64,000 nucleotides of DNA, taken from assembly GCA_009760855.2 (NCBI GenBank), contig WPIO01000006.1, positions 3,708,501 to 3,772,500 on the forward strand, written 5' to 3'. Each line of letters starts with the position of its first letter. The first letter of the stretch is position 1. A model generated the notes under the pieces. It worked only from the letters and a program-made list of their open reading frames with translations. It did not search any database and was not told where the DNA came from. This document shows, piece after piece, positions 38,060-49,452 of the stretch. A program made the translations under genes and the position numbers. Origin of the DNA: Cristatella mucedo. Lineage: Eukaryota; Bryozoa; Phylactolaemata; Cristatellidae.

Positions 38060-38225
38060 ATACTTGGAGAAACGGGGAAAGTTGCTGAGGTTGACTCGGA
38101 CGGTGACCTGCTGGTGCGAATAAATGATTTAACTGTTCTACTAAACCCGGCGTGTTTTACAAGGGCAGCGAACGCTGAGATAGATGCTCGGGCTGCATCT
38201 GAAACGTCTGCGGAGACCATTGAGG
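38060..38225 (+). CDS. mib-like: MIB-like exon 10: second half of REP4 plus linker
   Basis: Acceptor CTGCGAATAG, start phase 0, end GAG G|GTGAGT in phase 1, the same phases as exon 6. It encodes ILGETGKVAEVDSDGDLLVR, then LLNPACFTRAANAEIDARAA and a short acidic/Thr linker. It is the partner of exon 9 and is itself intact, which argues against wholesale decay of REP4. Confidence 0.92.
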
Positions 38226-39390
38226 GTGAGTTAGCTCTGCACTGCAAACTGTACGTGTCTGCCGACCGCCGTGTCTCGGGAATAAAATCTCAGTTGGCCA
38301 CATGTTTGGCACTTTTATGAAATGTGAACCTGGGGAATGGCACACTGTGGCTTCCGATTATTTATCTTTTTATCTGCCAACCATCGTGGGCGCAAACTTT
38401 TGCGGGAGCTTGACTTCAAAAATCATGTCGTGCTCGTAACAGAGAAACCTTACTGAAACACCTTGATATAAAAAGATATTTATTGCGACCTTCGGCAAGA
38501 ACAAAATGGAATAAAAATCTGGCCTGTCACGAATTTTGGGAGCACGCTCCTCAATTTGCCACGCGAGCCACTTTTGTACTCGGAACCACAGGCTACGACT
38601 AGCGGGAATTTTTAAGTGCGAAAATCGCACTCCAATCAGTATTTGAGCGAGAAATATAGGGGTACAGAATTGATACGATGCACTGGGCCACCTGGACAAC
38701 TCTTTAAAAAAAGCCAATGGACCCACGAGTGACCTTCTAGAATCTTCAAATTTAGCAAGCCTCAGCTGATTGCATTAGCCTACTTTTGACGGCCATGTAT
38801 AAGTCCAGCGGCCAACCGGTGCGCTTTTTCTTGCTGAATCGAGCTCACGCCGACTATGGCTACGTATAAAATGCAGTTCAGTTTTGCGATGAATAAATCC
38901 ATGAACGCCCGACCAACTTTGACTGGCCTACGTAGCTGGAACGGCAAAGTGCCCCGAGAGGATATTCTCTTAAACATCCTTCTAAGTTAGAGAAACATCG
39001 ATGCTTGCGATAGGATTAACTTGGACGGAAACAACTGATGCGCAGCTGCCATGGATGAAGTTAGGACTGCCACTGAGGCAGGTAAAGGGATTTTTTGTGT
39101 TTCTTTTCCTATAACAAACATCCCTTCAAGCTAAAGCTATTCTTTTTCCTTTAAAGAATATGATTATGAACTGCACGGTAATCAAATATTTGTCTTGTCT
39201 GTGAAGAAGCAAGAAAAATACATGAACAAGGGGAAAGTCGCATCATTTCGAAGGCATGCTCTCATACATTCTGTCACTGTACATAGTCGTGGATATTTCT
39301 TTCAACTTACAAAAGAACTTTAAAGGGTGAGCCCTGTTATGTATAGGCTTGAACGCTGCTCGTAAGAAGTCCGGGTCTGATGATGATCTA
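38226..39390. other. intron 10 proximal part, unassigned
   Basis: Frame 38370-38726 (-) is 118 codons without a recognised motif. Nothing else seen. Confidence 0.5.
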
Positions 39391-39399
39391 GTCCATTTA

Positions 39400-40203
39400 A
39401 AAGACTCTCTTTGAGTCTAAACCCGGAAGCTTAGAAAAGCCAGGGCTTCTTTTTTCCCTCGAAAACTAAAGTCCTTCCAGTCACACTCAAACAGATTTAG
39501 AAGACGGTAATCAAATTTTTTATTGGTCGATTTTATAAGATTTCACACAGCAAATAGCTACGGCTCGGCCAACAAGTTTTTCAGCCTTCTGACAAAGTTC
39601 TGACAAAGCCTTCACTGACAAAGTTGTGCACTTTCGTGTCTCTATAAAGTCCCCTCTTACTAAAGCAAGTGTTGAATCAAAACCTGCTATCTTCCTTAAG
39701 AGATTTTCGAAGTTTCGGCATGCGATGTGGCTACTTTAGTAAAGTCTAGTTAAAAGAGCGCATCTCCTGAAGACTGTATACCATCCCCTCTGTGGTCTTA
39801 ACTGGCACACCAACTTAGCCCAGCCATAACTGAGATTTGTAGTGCTACTCTGGAGAGGAGTTGTATCCACGTACATACTAGATATTACTTAGACTAGAGT
39901 ACTTAAACCCATATTTAAAAAGCCTGGATTAGATTCAGAGGTCCTTGCAAACTAACGCCAAATTTTTCTTCTTTTTTTTCAGTGATTCTTGAAAAAAATT
40001 GTCGGTAAGCAGCTTGTAACACACATTGAAAATAATGAATTTTCAGAAAAATTTCAGTCGCGGTTCCAGCAGCAGCACTCCTCTGAAACCACTCTTCTCT
40101 GTGTAATCAATGATGTCCTATGCAGCAACGATGGCGGGAATGTCACTGCCTACCACTGCTAGATTTACCAGCTTTCTTAGACACCATCGATCACGATATC
40201 CTG
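39400..40203 (+). mobile_element. LINE B fragment, left of solo LTR
   Basis: Starts in the endonuclease-RT linker (AAAGCCAGGGCTTCTTTTTT, CACTCAAACAG), continues through GACAAAGTTGTGCACTTTCG and into the early RT (TTTCAGTCGCGGTTCCAGCA; CACCATCGATCACGATATCC = TIDHDIL). It has several stops. The solo LTR splits it at 40204. Confidence 0.82.
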
Positions 40204-40499
40204 TGTGGTTTTTTATTTATGTAGACCGCAGTCGGTGACAGCACCTAAATGTTGTTAGCTGCCAGTACTAGGCTGGGTGTCCCTCCCGGCCACCGGTTAG
40301 GCAATCGGAGCGCAGCTAGGCGTTGGCAACGGCGCCAACGAATGAGAGCGCAGCGTTCCGGTACCGCAGAGGAGAGAAGCGGGCGACGTCTGCGGCGGGG
40401 AGTAGTGCTTCCGCCGGCTGTGAGTGTGGAGGAAATAAACTGGTGGTGTTCCTTGTTGGCTAGCGTGCTGTGCCGCTCGCGACGACAATTTAGACTACA
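40204..40499 (+). mobile_element. solo LTR inserted in LINE B
   Basis: 296 bp beginning TGTGGTTTTTTA and ending TTTAGACTACA (TG...CA), flanked by the 5-bp direct repeat TCCTG at 40199-40203 and 40500-40504. Removing it restores the LINE B reading across ATATCCTG-CTTGAAC. It is GC-richer than its surroundings and contains AATAAA near 40434. The 5-bp duplication suits a Ty3/gypsy-like element. Internal frames on both strands are shadows. Confidence 0.85.
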
Positions 40500-41335
40500 T
40501 CCTGCTTGAACTAATGAGATCAGCGATCGGTCTGGCAGACTAGGCACTGGATTGGTCCAAATCTTACTTGTCCGGTCGTCTGAAATCCGTGTCACATGGG
40601 GCTCAGGTCTCATCCACCAGACCAGTTACCTGTGGAATCCTGCAAGGGTCCTCAGCTCTGTGCTGTTCTCCATTTTATCTCAACCTCTGTAAATAGTGAA
40701 TAGTGAATAATGCCTGTCTCGTAGACATTCAATACTGGAAGTCGGCAAATTTCTTTAAACTAAACGACGATAACACGGAACTGCTACTCATAGAACAATC
40801 GAAGCATGTGGCCGGACTAGAAGACTTTGCTCTTTTAATAGATGACTATGTTGTGCGACCATCGCCGTGTGCTCAGAATTTAGGCGTCGTTTTTGGCAGC
40901 TGCGTAAATTTGGAAAGCTTCATTACGAAGACTGCTAGACATTAGGTCCGATCCGTATATAAGATTAGGAACTTCTTCCACCGTGGCTTCCTAAAGACTA
41001 GCACCCTCGTTCTGTCTCGACTAGGTTATTTCAATTCCATTTTGTCTGGGCTACTGAAAAAATGCTACTGGGTCACTACAGCTGGTGATGAATACGGCTA
41101 AGGTTAGTTTACAAATCCCAGAGGTTTGACCATGTGTCTCCTTTGCTGAAAGAGCTTGGATGTCTGCCGGTTGATCAACGCATACTGAGTAAAGTTCTTA
41201 CGCTGACCCACAAGGCCAAGGCCACGGCTTAGCTCCTCCATACCGGAAGGCTGAACTGCTGCACCCCCGCATCAGTTTCAGCCTTCTCGTGCCCTCAAGC
41301 CCTGAAGTATTGAAAATAAATTAACTTCTTACTTC
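40500..41335 (+). mobile_element. LINE B fragment, right of solo LTR
   Basis: GCGATCGGTCTGGCAGACTA, GACCAGTTACCTGTGGAATC (PQGS region), a deletion over YADD, then AACGACGATAACACGGAACT (LNDDNTELL), GTGTGCTCAGAATTTAGGCG and CTCGTGCCCTCAAG. Frameshifted; ends without the terminal 3' UTR. Confidence 0.82.
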
Positions 41336-42005
41336 TTATTAATTTCTTTCTTGGCTCTGGGTTTTTGTTTCAGCTTTTGCATAATGATTTAAGTATATTA
41401 AGTTTTGTCCTTTCGATGCTTTTCCCACGCTTAATACCAAGAATGTCGTTAGCCCTTGATTATTTCTCTTCAAAGGAGTTTTAAAATGACTGGATAGAGA
41501 TTTGGTTAGTTCTTTAATGATACTATTTAGAAATTTTTTTTTGTACTGTCGCCATTGTTAAATGGGTTGATTTAGCGCTCATTTGAAGCTTTTTCCTGGT
41601 AGCTTTGCAATACATACCCTTTTCCGACAATATAATGCATTTGTAGACAAACTAAAGGTAATTCTGATTCTGCACTAGCTAATCCTACTCGGTAGCGTAT
41701 GCCCCCTTTTATATATTTCATTTTTACAACAAATAAACTTAATTTGACTTTCCTCTTGCTCTGGAGACGAAGCATACACACTAGCTTCTGCAAGCCTTTT
41801 CAACAATTCAGGTGGTGGTTTTGCTCTGAGCTTGATTTAAGCTGACAGCTTACATTTCATGCATATTTAATTCTAATTTAAATTCTAATTTAATTTTAAT
41901 ACTTCATGCATATTTAAATTGATCGACCGCGTGAAAACCTACTACCTGTTCCAACCCAAAGTAGTTTGACGTTTAGACTCAGTCAAATCATTCTAACGTC
42001 AGCTA
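41336..42005. other. intron 10, unassigned
   Basis: AT-rich, with no motif recognised. Confidence 0.5.
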
Positions 42006-42028
42006 TATATATATATATATATATATAT

Positions 42029-42112
<84 letters not shown>

Positions 42113-42114
42113 TT
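42006..42114 (+). repeat. (TA)n followed by (TTTA)n microsatellite
   Basis: About 11 TA units, then about 21 TTTA units. Confidence 0.97.
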
Positions 42115-42159
42115 TATTTGTTTGTTTTTTTTGTTTGTTTTTTTTATTTATTTATATAT

Positions 42160-42370
42160 ATAATAAACTTGATAAAGCACCCTCAGAGAACTAAATCTCT
42201 TTCTAGGCGCTTTACATTTGCTGCAAGGGGAAACACGATTGAATGGTGAGAAATAACATGCTTGATAAACAACATGAATAACGTGGTTATATGTTATGTT
42301 ATATATATGCAGAAACAAGCCATCAGCATAAATCGTTTCAAATGTATGCATATTGAACTAGGTTTCAAAT
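42160..42370 (-). mobile_element. LINE A 3' UTR fragment
   Basis: TTGATAAAGCACCCTCAGAG, CTTTCTAGGCGCTTTACATT, TTGAATGGTGAG and ATGCTTGATAAACAACATGA in reverse LINE A order. Confidence 0.85.
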
Positions 42371-42773
42371 CATCGATCGCGACTGCTTAATTTTTTAAGA
42401 GCTTTGTTAGTTAAGGCTTTCCTAAAAGCTTTAAATGTAATAACAGAGAAAGTAAAACTAGCTAGTGTAATAATGAACATAAGATTCTTTTCCCACTACA
42501 TTTGCATATGTATGCTAAAATTTTCCATTATTTTTGCCCGCTTTGACTGGCGTTCTATTGATTCCTATTTTTACACTGTGAGAGATCCATCTATAAAATC
42601 GGGCATCTTCAAGATTTCTCGGGGTTCATTTAGCACAGAGTCATATCCTAATGGTTATGGTTATTGCCCATTCGTTGATTCTAATCGTGTAACATCGCCT
42701 AATAGATACCCCATCAAAGCCAACATAGATCCCCTGAGAATCGTTTTACTGTAATTTTAATTTTATTTTTCAG

Positions 42774-42844
42774 ACTCCTCTTTACTAACGGTCGCATTGA
42801 TGACTGCGATCACTCGGAGGCACGCGTTGGCAGAGGCTGCGAAG
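42774..42844 (+). CDS. mib-like: MIB-like exon 10b: candidate linker exon between REP4 and REP5
   Basis: Candidate found by splice logic rather than homology. Acceptor TTTATTTTTCAG, donor AAG|GTAAAT, 71 nt. It starts in phase 1, as exon 10 requires, and ends in phase 0, as the strong acceptor of exon 11 requires. The frame is open: about 24 residues reading D-SSLLTVALMTAITRRHALA-EAAK, mildly helical. No family match is recognised. Without it, exon 11 would need a weaker acceptor ending at 44801. Confidence 0.6.
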
Positions 42845-44782
42845 GTAAATTCCAAGGTACAGCTGGGAGACGGAAATAGCGCATGCCAAGCATGAAGTAC
42901 ATCCATTTAGTCTGAGCAATCACTCCGCAGATTCAGTAAGGCATTAAATCGCTACCCAAGAGTTCATATCTTTCACCATATTGAAAGAGTTCACTTGTCA
43001 GCAACCAGCAAGGCTTAAAGCAAGCATCTAAAGGGATATCATAGTTCTGCTGTATCTAAAAATCAATCCCAATATCCATATAAATTCACAAATTTACACT
43101 GTTTACGTTATTATTAAAAAAATGCCAAATTATTGATCAGAAAACGTGCTAAAAAACTTTACCCGGCGCCCTTCACGGTGTCCTCCAGCCACCCGGGTTT
43201 AATGGAAACTTTGAGATGGTTAGTGCAAATCTAATCAACTCAAAAACGTAAAGTATGTGTGAGAACTCAGGCAGACTTTTAATACCGGTCTTGAGGTTGC
43301 GATCTTTAAATCAAAGAGGCTATGCTGGTATCAGTGAAAATCAAGAAAATATGAAGAATTGTGGTTTATTCGGGGTTCTAGAAATAATTCTCAGTTTCCC
43401 CTAGAGTAAAGCAGCATGGAATGCGCACAATACACGTCAATTTAACGACGTTGATAAATACAAATAATTAATAATAAATAATAATTACCTGTAAATTGTA
43501 TGATAATATAATATATTAATATAATAATGATATAAATAAATAATTACCTGTATACAACTTAAATTACTCTCGGGTCTAAGTAGCCAATGATTTCTATATA
43601 CCATGGCATGCAACGGTAAACATGAATGTCACTTGAGCTTGTGATATAATCATATAGCATCTTCTTCGTGAATTCTCTTCACTACTAGTCTACGAAAAGG
43701 ACCCATTGGGAACCTGTAGGGGCTAACAGAGCTCTAATTAAATAGCAATTTGCTAATGTGGTTCAATGTTATGTGTGCTTCCTTTGAGATTAGATGTCAA
43801 CAAGAATAAAATATTAGCCACATAAGAGGGTGCTTTTTTGCGTCCCTCACACGCTGAACAAGCCTAACTGCATAAGGTAACCCTTAAGGACTAATTGAGC
43901 TTCGATGTACCGCTTAAAGACAAATTTTCTAGCGAAGCCGCAGGAGTCACATGAATGTAAAACTCACAGAACTGTCAAAATGAAATTTGGTATTTGGAAG
44001 CCGTATTTTACCTGCGATCGTGCTGTAGCTAAAGGTCTTTATGCCGACATTTGGTCAAGCGAAATAAGCAGACACGAGATTTTCTGTTTTCACTTGCCGC
44101 AGGTCACATGACTCGCCATACGTCATGCCTGAATAGCGCCTAGCACAGTGACGGTGCGAGCCCACAGCGTCGATCAAGAGTGACAGTCCGTGCATGGTCA
44201 TACTGGCTGTCACTGAAAGTTTACTCTATAATGGACTAATACGTTAAAAAATGCCGTTTGCTAGCATGCCGTGACATCTGCTTATGAAACTACAGTTTGT
44301 TGAAATTCAAGAAAGAAATACACTTGCAGGTGCTTAAGAGTAAACAAGCAATGAACTCTGTTTTGCAGCCTCACCGCTTCTGATAGATTATGACCGGTCT
44401 AGGAAGCATTTCAATTATAGGCACCGCGAAAAGTAATGATGGTGGAGTTTTCTCCGAATCGCTTTTTTAAATTTTAGTATTTCATTTTAGGGAAATGTTT
44501 TTCTTCTTTAAAACTTTTGGATGCAGCCTAAATAATTCGGACGCGCTTACTTGCGATACCTTTGGCTCACAAACGACTATATAGGTTCAAAATGTATCAC
44601 TCACTTATTCCATAAACTATAATAGACTAAATATGCTGTACATATCACTCCTAAAGCTAAATCTTGCCTATCAGTCCTTTTCTGTAAAGCAAATCCGACG
44701 CGATTCGTGATGCATCATATGCAAATACTAACGTTGTTTACATGATTCGCTACTTATATTGTTATATTTGCGAACTTTCTAG
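42845..44782 (+). other. intron between exons 10b and 11
   Basis: AT-rich with ATA/AAT-rich runs around 43440-43560, where AATAATTACCTGTA occurs twice. No element recognised. Confidence 0.6.
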
Positions 44783-44887
44783 GCCAGATCTTATGAGCTA
44801 GGCGACGTCGTTATGGCGATAAAGAATGGCCCTAAAGTCCGACAGCTTCAGACAGGACACGGCAGCTGGTATACGGAGATGCTCTCC
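44783..44887 (+). CDS. mib-like: MIB-like exon 11: first half of REP5, donor missing
   Basis: Acceptor GAACTTTCTAG, phase 0. It encodes ARSYELGDVVVMAIKNGPKV, then RQLQTGHGSWYTEMLS. GHGSW replaces GHGGW. The other first-half exons end six residues after the Trp; here that point (after TCC at 44887) is followed by TTATGTTGA, so there is no GT in the needed phase, and a TGA follows three codons later. The nearest GT (44892) would shift the frame. Either the donor has mutated, the exon is skipped or dead, or some transcripts end here. The end coordinate is the expected, not an observed, splice site. Confidence 0.8.
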
Positions 44888-44987
44888 TTATGTTGACATC
44901 TATGGCCATTCAGTTGGTTGTTTGTTAGAATTCGATGTACACTAATTTTAGATCGCACAGTAAATATCATGATCAGTGAATCAGTGA

Positions 44988-45102
44988 ATCACATGATATT
45001 ACTCACCATTCAATTGCATTTCCCTTTGCAGCAAATGTAAAGCGCCTAGAGAGAGATTGAGTTCTCTGAGGGCGCTTTATCAAGTGCATTATTATTATTA
45101 TA
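44988..45102 (+). mobile_element. LINE A tail-only fragment
   Basis: About 115 bp: CATGATATTACTCACCATTC, TGCAGCAAATGTAAAGCGCC, GATTGAGTTCTCTGAGGGCG, CTTTATCAAGTGCATTATT. It lies about 100 bp after exon 11. Confidence 0.88.
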
Positions 45103-45894
45103 TCCCAGGATTGTTCTATAGGTTACATTTTCTATATCATGGATAGTAAAAACAAGAATTCTGATTTTAGAACACCAAGCGACAGATCAAAAACCTTTAA
45201 AGAAATCACTTGATTATTTACACGCTTTGCCTTCTTGTTGATATCTATTACGTTAAGAGGTTTTGAAAACGATTTTCCGCCCTGATGAATGCCCAATTAA
45301 ATGTTAAGATAAAGTGCCAGCATTCCTTTATTTTACTTATCAATATGTAGGAATAACTTGAAACGAAAGCGGGTTTATAATACTGAAACTTTACTCTGAA
45401 GCATGACGCTGTAAAGACCAAGATAACAAGGAAACGTTTCCTGTAATTCCGCTGCTAGAACGGAAGCCATAGTGGGTTAATGTAGCAGTGGAAACATTTT
45501 GACTAATTTACATTAAAGCAGAAAATTACTTGAAAGCTCATCGGAGTCTAATAAAAACATAAAGTTGTTTGGAGCAAGATTTCTTGACTTCTCACGATAT
45601 GGCTTGCCTAGTCAGCGAAATCAAGTTAGTGACAGTGACACAAACACATACGGCAGCTCTGGGGCTGCGCCTTTGGTTCTAAACACTACACGAGTAACGG
45701 GCGCTAGACCGAACAGCCTCGTGATCAATACCTGGGGAACAACCAGCAGCCATAAACATGACTAGTGCGATCAGAAGCTTCGTCCACCACTCACGCCACG
45801 CGGAGTGGTGGACAGTGGTTGAAGAAAACTTGGGCAATCACCATTGCCAAACCTCAAAATTAAGTCAAAATGCCTGCCCAAGAATATTGGTTTT

Positions 45895-46232
45895 TATTCA
45901 ACTCCATTGTATCTCTATCTGTAATTCCACAAAGCCCCACAGACTAAGTGGGAGTTACGCATTAGACTTTCTCTAGCGAACTCAAATCCTACGCGTCATT
46001 CATTGTTCATACGGTAGCCAACAGGTTTTATCTCACAGAAGTAAGAGAAAGTGAGAAGCATAGCTGAGTCAGGAGGCGAGTAGCATGAAAGTGAGAAAGT
46101 GATAAAGTCGAGGAAGTGAGTAGCATGAAAGTAGCCGCTCAGTGAGGCAGCAAAGGATGTGCCACAGTTGGCAGCAGGAGGGAGTGGAGGGAGCAGCAGG
46201 AGGGTAAATGACGTTGCGTCATAATTTCGTAA
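45895..46232 (-). mobile_element. LINE B 3' fragment
   Basis: TCCATTGTATCTCTATCTGT, AAAGCCCCACAGACTAAGTG, ATACGGTAGCCAACAGG and GTGCCACAGTTGGCAGC in reverse order. An AGTAGCATGAAAGT segment is duplicated inside it (46084, 46121). It is truncated where the LTR-like element begins. Confidence 0.8.
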
Positions 46233-46243
46233 AAAAAAATACG

Positions 46244-46697
46244 TGCGACAGCCCTCCGCACGACCTGTCTTCGGGCTAGGTGGCACGACCGAGCAACAAG
46301 CCTGATGGCTCCATCACCGAGCACTTTATTCTCCAAAACCACGCCGGGCAAGCCCAGTCTACAAACTAGATGGCTGCCGGCGTCGAGGGATCTCGCCTTC
46401 CCCTCCGCATTGTACTCCTTCTGCAGCCCTTATATTCCGTGCATGCGTTGTGATCGCACTGTCGAGCCATTGTTCGTTCCGAACCCAACCGACACCTGGC
46501 GGCAGTTTGTGGTAGACTTATGTCCCCACCGATGCCGCCAATGCTTGGATTTGGGCAGGACTGCCGAGTCATCCGCCGAGTCATTGTCTGCCCTTCCACC
46601 GCTCCAGAGCCTGCGGCTGCTTAGGAAGTCTGAGCCCTCGTGGAGTATCCGCCCACTGCTCGCAGGCTGCAGTCATGTTCTCTCGCGAGCCGGTACA
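46244..46697 (-). mobile_element. LTR-like element, second type
   Basis: On the - strand it starts TGTACCGGCTCGCGAGAG and ends GGGCTGTCGCA (TG...CA), 454 bp and GC-rich. It has a TATA-like GGAATATAAGGGC and an AATAAA followed by TGCTCGG and T-rich sequence, the usual U3-R-U5 order. It lies at the end of a LINE B fragment. Flanks TACG and TAGG match at three of four bases, so the target duplication is not proven. The 131-codon + frame inside is probably a shadow. Confidence 0.55.
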
Positions 46698-46837
46698 TAG
46701 GTCAACCACTCTTTACAATGGTCTAGCCTTAACTAATCATTTTTTTTAAATCAGCATGCACTATAAAACATTTGAGCTACGACTAATAAATAGTCAGTTC
46801 ATACAATTAACATAATCATGATTACAAGTTTATATGG

Positions 46838-47720
46838 CACCAAAGATAACTCAATCTCTTTCTAGGCACTTTACATAAAGGGAGCAGGTATTATTAGTAT
46901 TAATATGGACAATTTCAGCACGGATGAGCACATACATGAAACATACCGAAGACGGTGTACTAGCCTTGAGGAACATGAAATTGCTTAGCTCTGGTTAATT
47001 ATACTGTCAAGTCACCTGAAGCTTAATTTTAGTCGCTAATCAGTTCCCGGCTTTGGGAGCTTGTGATCTGGAGGCATTGTCTCGTATGAATATGAGGCTC
47101 ATTAGAGACATAAACAAGCGAAGTCAAAACTTCAGGTGGTTCAACGGAAAAATTGCAGTAATTTCACGGAGGCAGGTGACTGCAAGGGAATAGAATCAAA
47201 GATCGAAAGGTGAGTGAGGAAAACTTGAAGTCGATATGCTGCTTGATTGGGATCCAGTGAAAATTGGGAATAATTTTTATAATGTGACTCTTGAGAAGTA
47301 CATGACTGGTAAGTCGAGTTGCCGAATTTGGCACCGACTATGATCTTCTCGGTGCGCAAGCAGAAAGGCCGGCAAGCAGGGAGTTTACCAAAGTCTACAG
47401 GCGATGCTGCAAATGCGTGAACCACATTGGCTGTGATCATTAGTGAATCGAATCCGGATTTTTTCTGCTTAGAGCAAGAGACCGTGGGTGAACTTTCTTG
47501 CGCAGCTAATATCTTCAGAAAATGTAAAGTGCCTAGAATGAGATTGAGTTCTCTGAGGGCGCTTTATCGATTGTATTATTATTAAATTATTATTACGTTA
47601 AAATTTAATGGAAGGTCACCTTGGAACACGACACCCGGATTGTGTGGATGTGCTAGACGAGATTTGCAGGCTGATCCTTTTTTGAGGTTAAAGCTTTCCA
47701 ATTTGAAAGACGTTAGGTGT
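46838..47720 (-). mobile_element. LINE A-related fragment, divergent
   Basis: Reverse copy: AACTCAATCTCTTTCTAGGC and CTTTACAT at the 3' end, then CCCGGCTTTGGGAGC, GAAGTCGATATGCTGCTTGA, GGCCGGCAAGCAGGG and, past an inserted tail fragment, GGAAGGTCACCTTGGAACAC. More diverged than other LINE A copies. Confidence 0.7.
47515..47590 (+). mobile_element. LINE A or SINE A tail-only insertion inside a LINE A relative
   Basis: About 75 bp in the opposite orientation to its host: AAATGTAAAGTGCCTAGAAT, GAGATTGAGTTCTCTGAGGG, CGCTTTATCGATTG, then ATT repeats. Confidence 0.8.
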
Positions 47721-47751
47721 TCTCATAACTGATAATTTGATCTTATTTAAC

Positions 47752-47808
47752 TTATCCAAAAGCAAATTATTATCCAAAAGCAAATTATGATATCCAAAAG
47801 CAAATTAT
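47752..47808 (+). repeat. three tandem copies of ATCCAAAAGCAAATTAT
   Basis: The 17-bp unit is repeated three times with small spacers. Confidence 0.92.
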
Positions 47809-48340
47809 TTCTGCAATACATGTTGCAAGAAAGTTCACAGACTTCACGTACTGGAAAATAAAGAGGTATTCAAGAACAACGTCAGCTGTGTGTCATCGGC
47901 ATAAAAATCAAAGCCTGTGTTTTCTCTGGATGATTATATTGGCGCAAAATAGCCCATTAATTATGAAAACATGGACCGTAAACACATTTCTGTGGTACTC
48001 TGTACATTAGAGGCTCCTCTTATTGTTGCCGCCTGCTTACATCTGTGCTCTGAAATCTCTCACTAAGCAAGAACCCAAATCATTAAAGCAAAGTGCCTCC
48101 TTGGTAAAACGATAGACGCTCGAAGAAATATTAGGTGATCAGTGGTATTTAAACCTGCGAGAGATCGTGCAGAACTAGAGAGACGCTCTATCTACGCCAG
48201 AATTTCTGAGAAGGTCGTCACATACAGGATATATAAGTGATTCATTTCTCTGACACAACTGGTTTCAGAGTCTTGGGCCTAGGTACGGTGGTGACTTTGG
48301 AGTGGTTAGGGCAATAACTGATGATCAATTTAAGTCTAAG

Positions 48341-48508
48341 GTGAGCCGTGATGGCTCACTATGTAAAGCGGTTGCTTTTCTGACCTCGGTCCCGAGGTAT
48401 TGGGTTCAAATTCTTCGTTAGGCGATCCTTTATTGCCGCTGCAAGCCATCATGATAGCCATTAAGGCTCTTCTGTCGCTATACAAAAGAGGCTGTTAAAT
48501 CAGCTAAT
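48341..48508 (+). mobile_element. SINE family B copy
   Basis: Head GTGAGCCGTGATGGCTCACT with TATTGGGTTCAAATTCTTCG (B-box-like), then GATCCTTTATTGCCGCTGCA, ATGATAGCCATTAAGGCTCT and the tail GTCGCTATACAAAAGAGGCT then GTTAAATCAGC. Confidence 0.87.
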
Positions 48509-48872
48509 ATTTTTTCTGAATTGATAATCTGCTAGTTTTATTTGTTCTTAGAAAAGCTATATTTGGCCTTACTAGGATGGATTGGCAGTTAAAATAGTCC
48601 TCGTTTGACAGTCGACAGTCACTCAGTTCTGATCTTTAGTGTGCAATTTCAACACGCCCTCATTATTTCAAGCTAGCATTTAACATCTGCAGTAAATTAT
48701 AAACTATCTTAGCGTGGGCGTTTGTTGAACTAATTGAGATAAAACCCCATCCCAAGCATTGGCTAGTGCCGTGTGAAAGCATTCTAACAGAGGGGACTCG
48801 TCGAATGCACAATGCAGTAGAAAGGATGAGAAAACTGTGGTTTGCGAACAATTTCAATATCAAATACATACA

Positions 48873-48987
<115 letters not shown>

Positions 48988-49452
48988 AATATTGTATTCT
49001 GGGTATATAATTTTGAGTTATTATTTTTTGTCTAATTTGTGTCCTAAATTTTAACAACATGGCACAAAAATACATGCCAGTTCGCTCTTATGATGACCTG
49101 GGGGTAATATGTTTAGTAGAGACACCAGGCTGAAGCACACTTTTCCGCGCGAGCAATCCCTGTCAGGCAATAAAAGACAAAGACAGTTTTTGATACATAC
49201 TACACTGTTCTCGGGACCTTCAATCCTACGTACTCGCGTGCAATGTAAAAGGATTAATCTGATCAATTACTTGAAAGGGACTCCATGAATATTCATACCA
49301 TTCGAAACATCCTTCTGCGGTCCAAACATGTCTTCCTTGCTTGCCCTGATTGGAACACCAACCCCGCAAGACACGACCAATCATGTGCTCTGCAAGCAAG
49401 AGTAAACCTAGACAAGATTTAATCACAACCTGCAGACTCCACAACTATATAC

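Noticed and set aside
40245-40613. 122-codon frame on the - strand and overlapping + frames
   Set aside because: They fall in the GC-rich solo LTR, which explains the lack of stops.
46305-46700. 131-codon + strand frame
   Set aside because: Lies within the LTR-like element, opposite to its predicted transcription; no domain seen.
47752-47808. CRISPR-like short repeat array
   Set aside because: Only three near-contiguous copies without regular spacers, in eukaryotic DNA.
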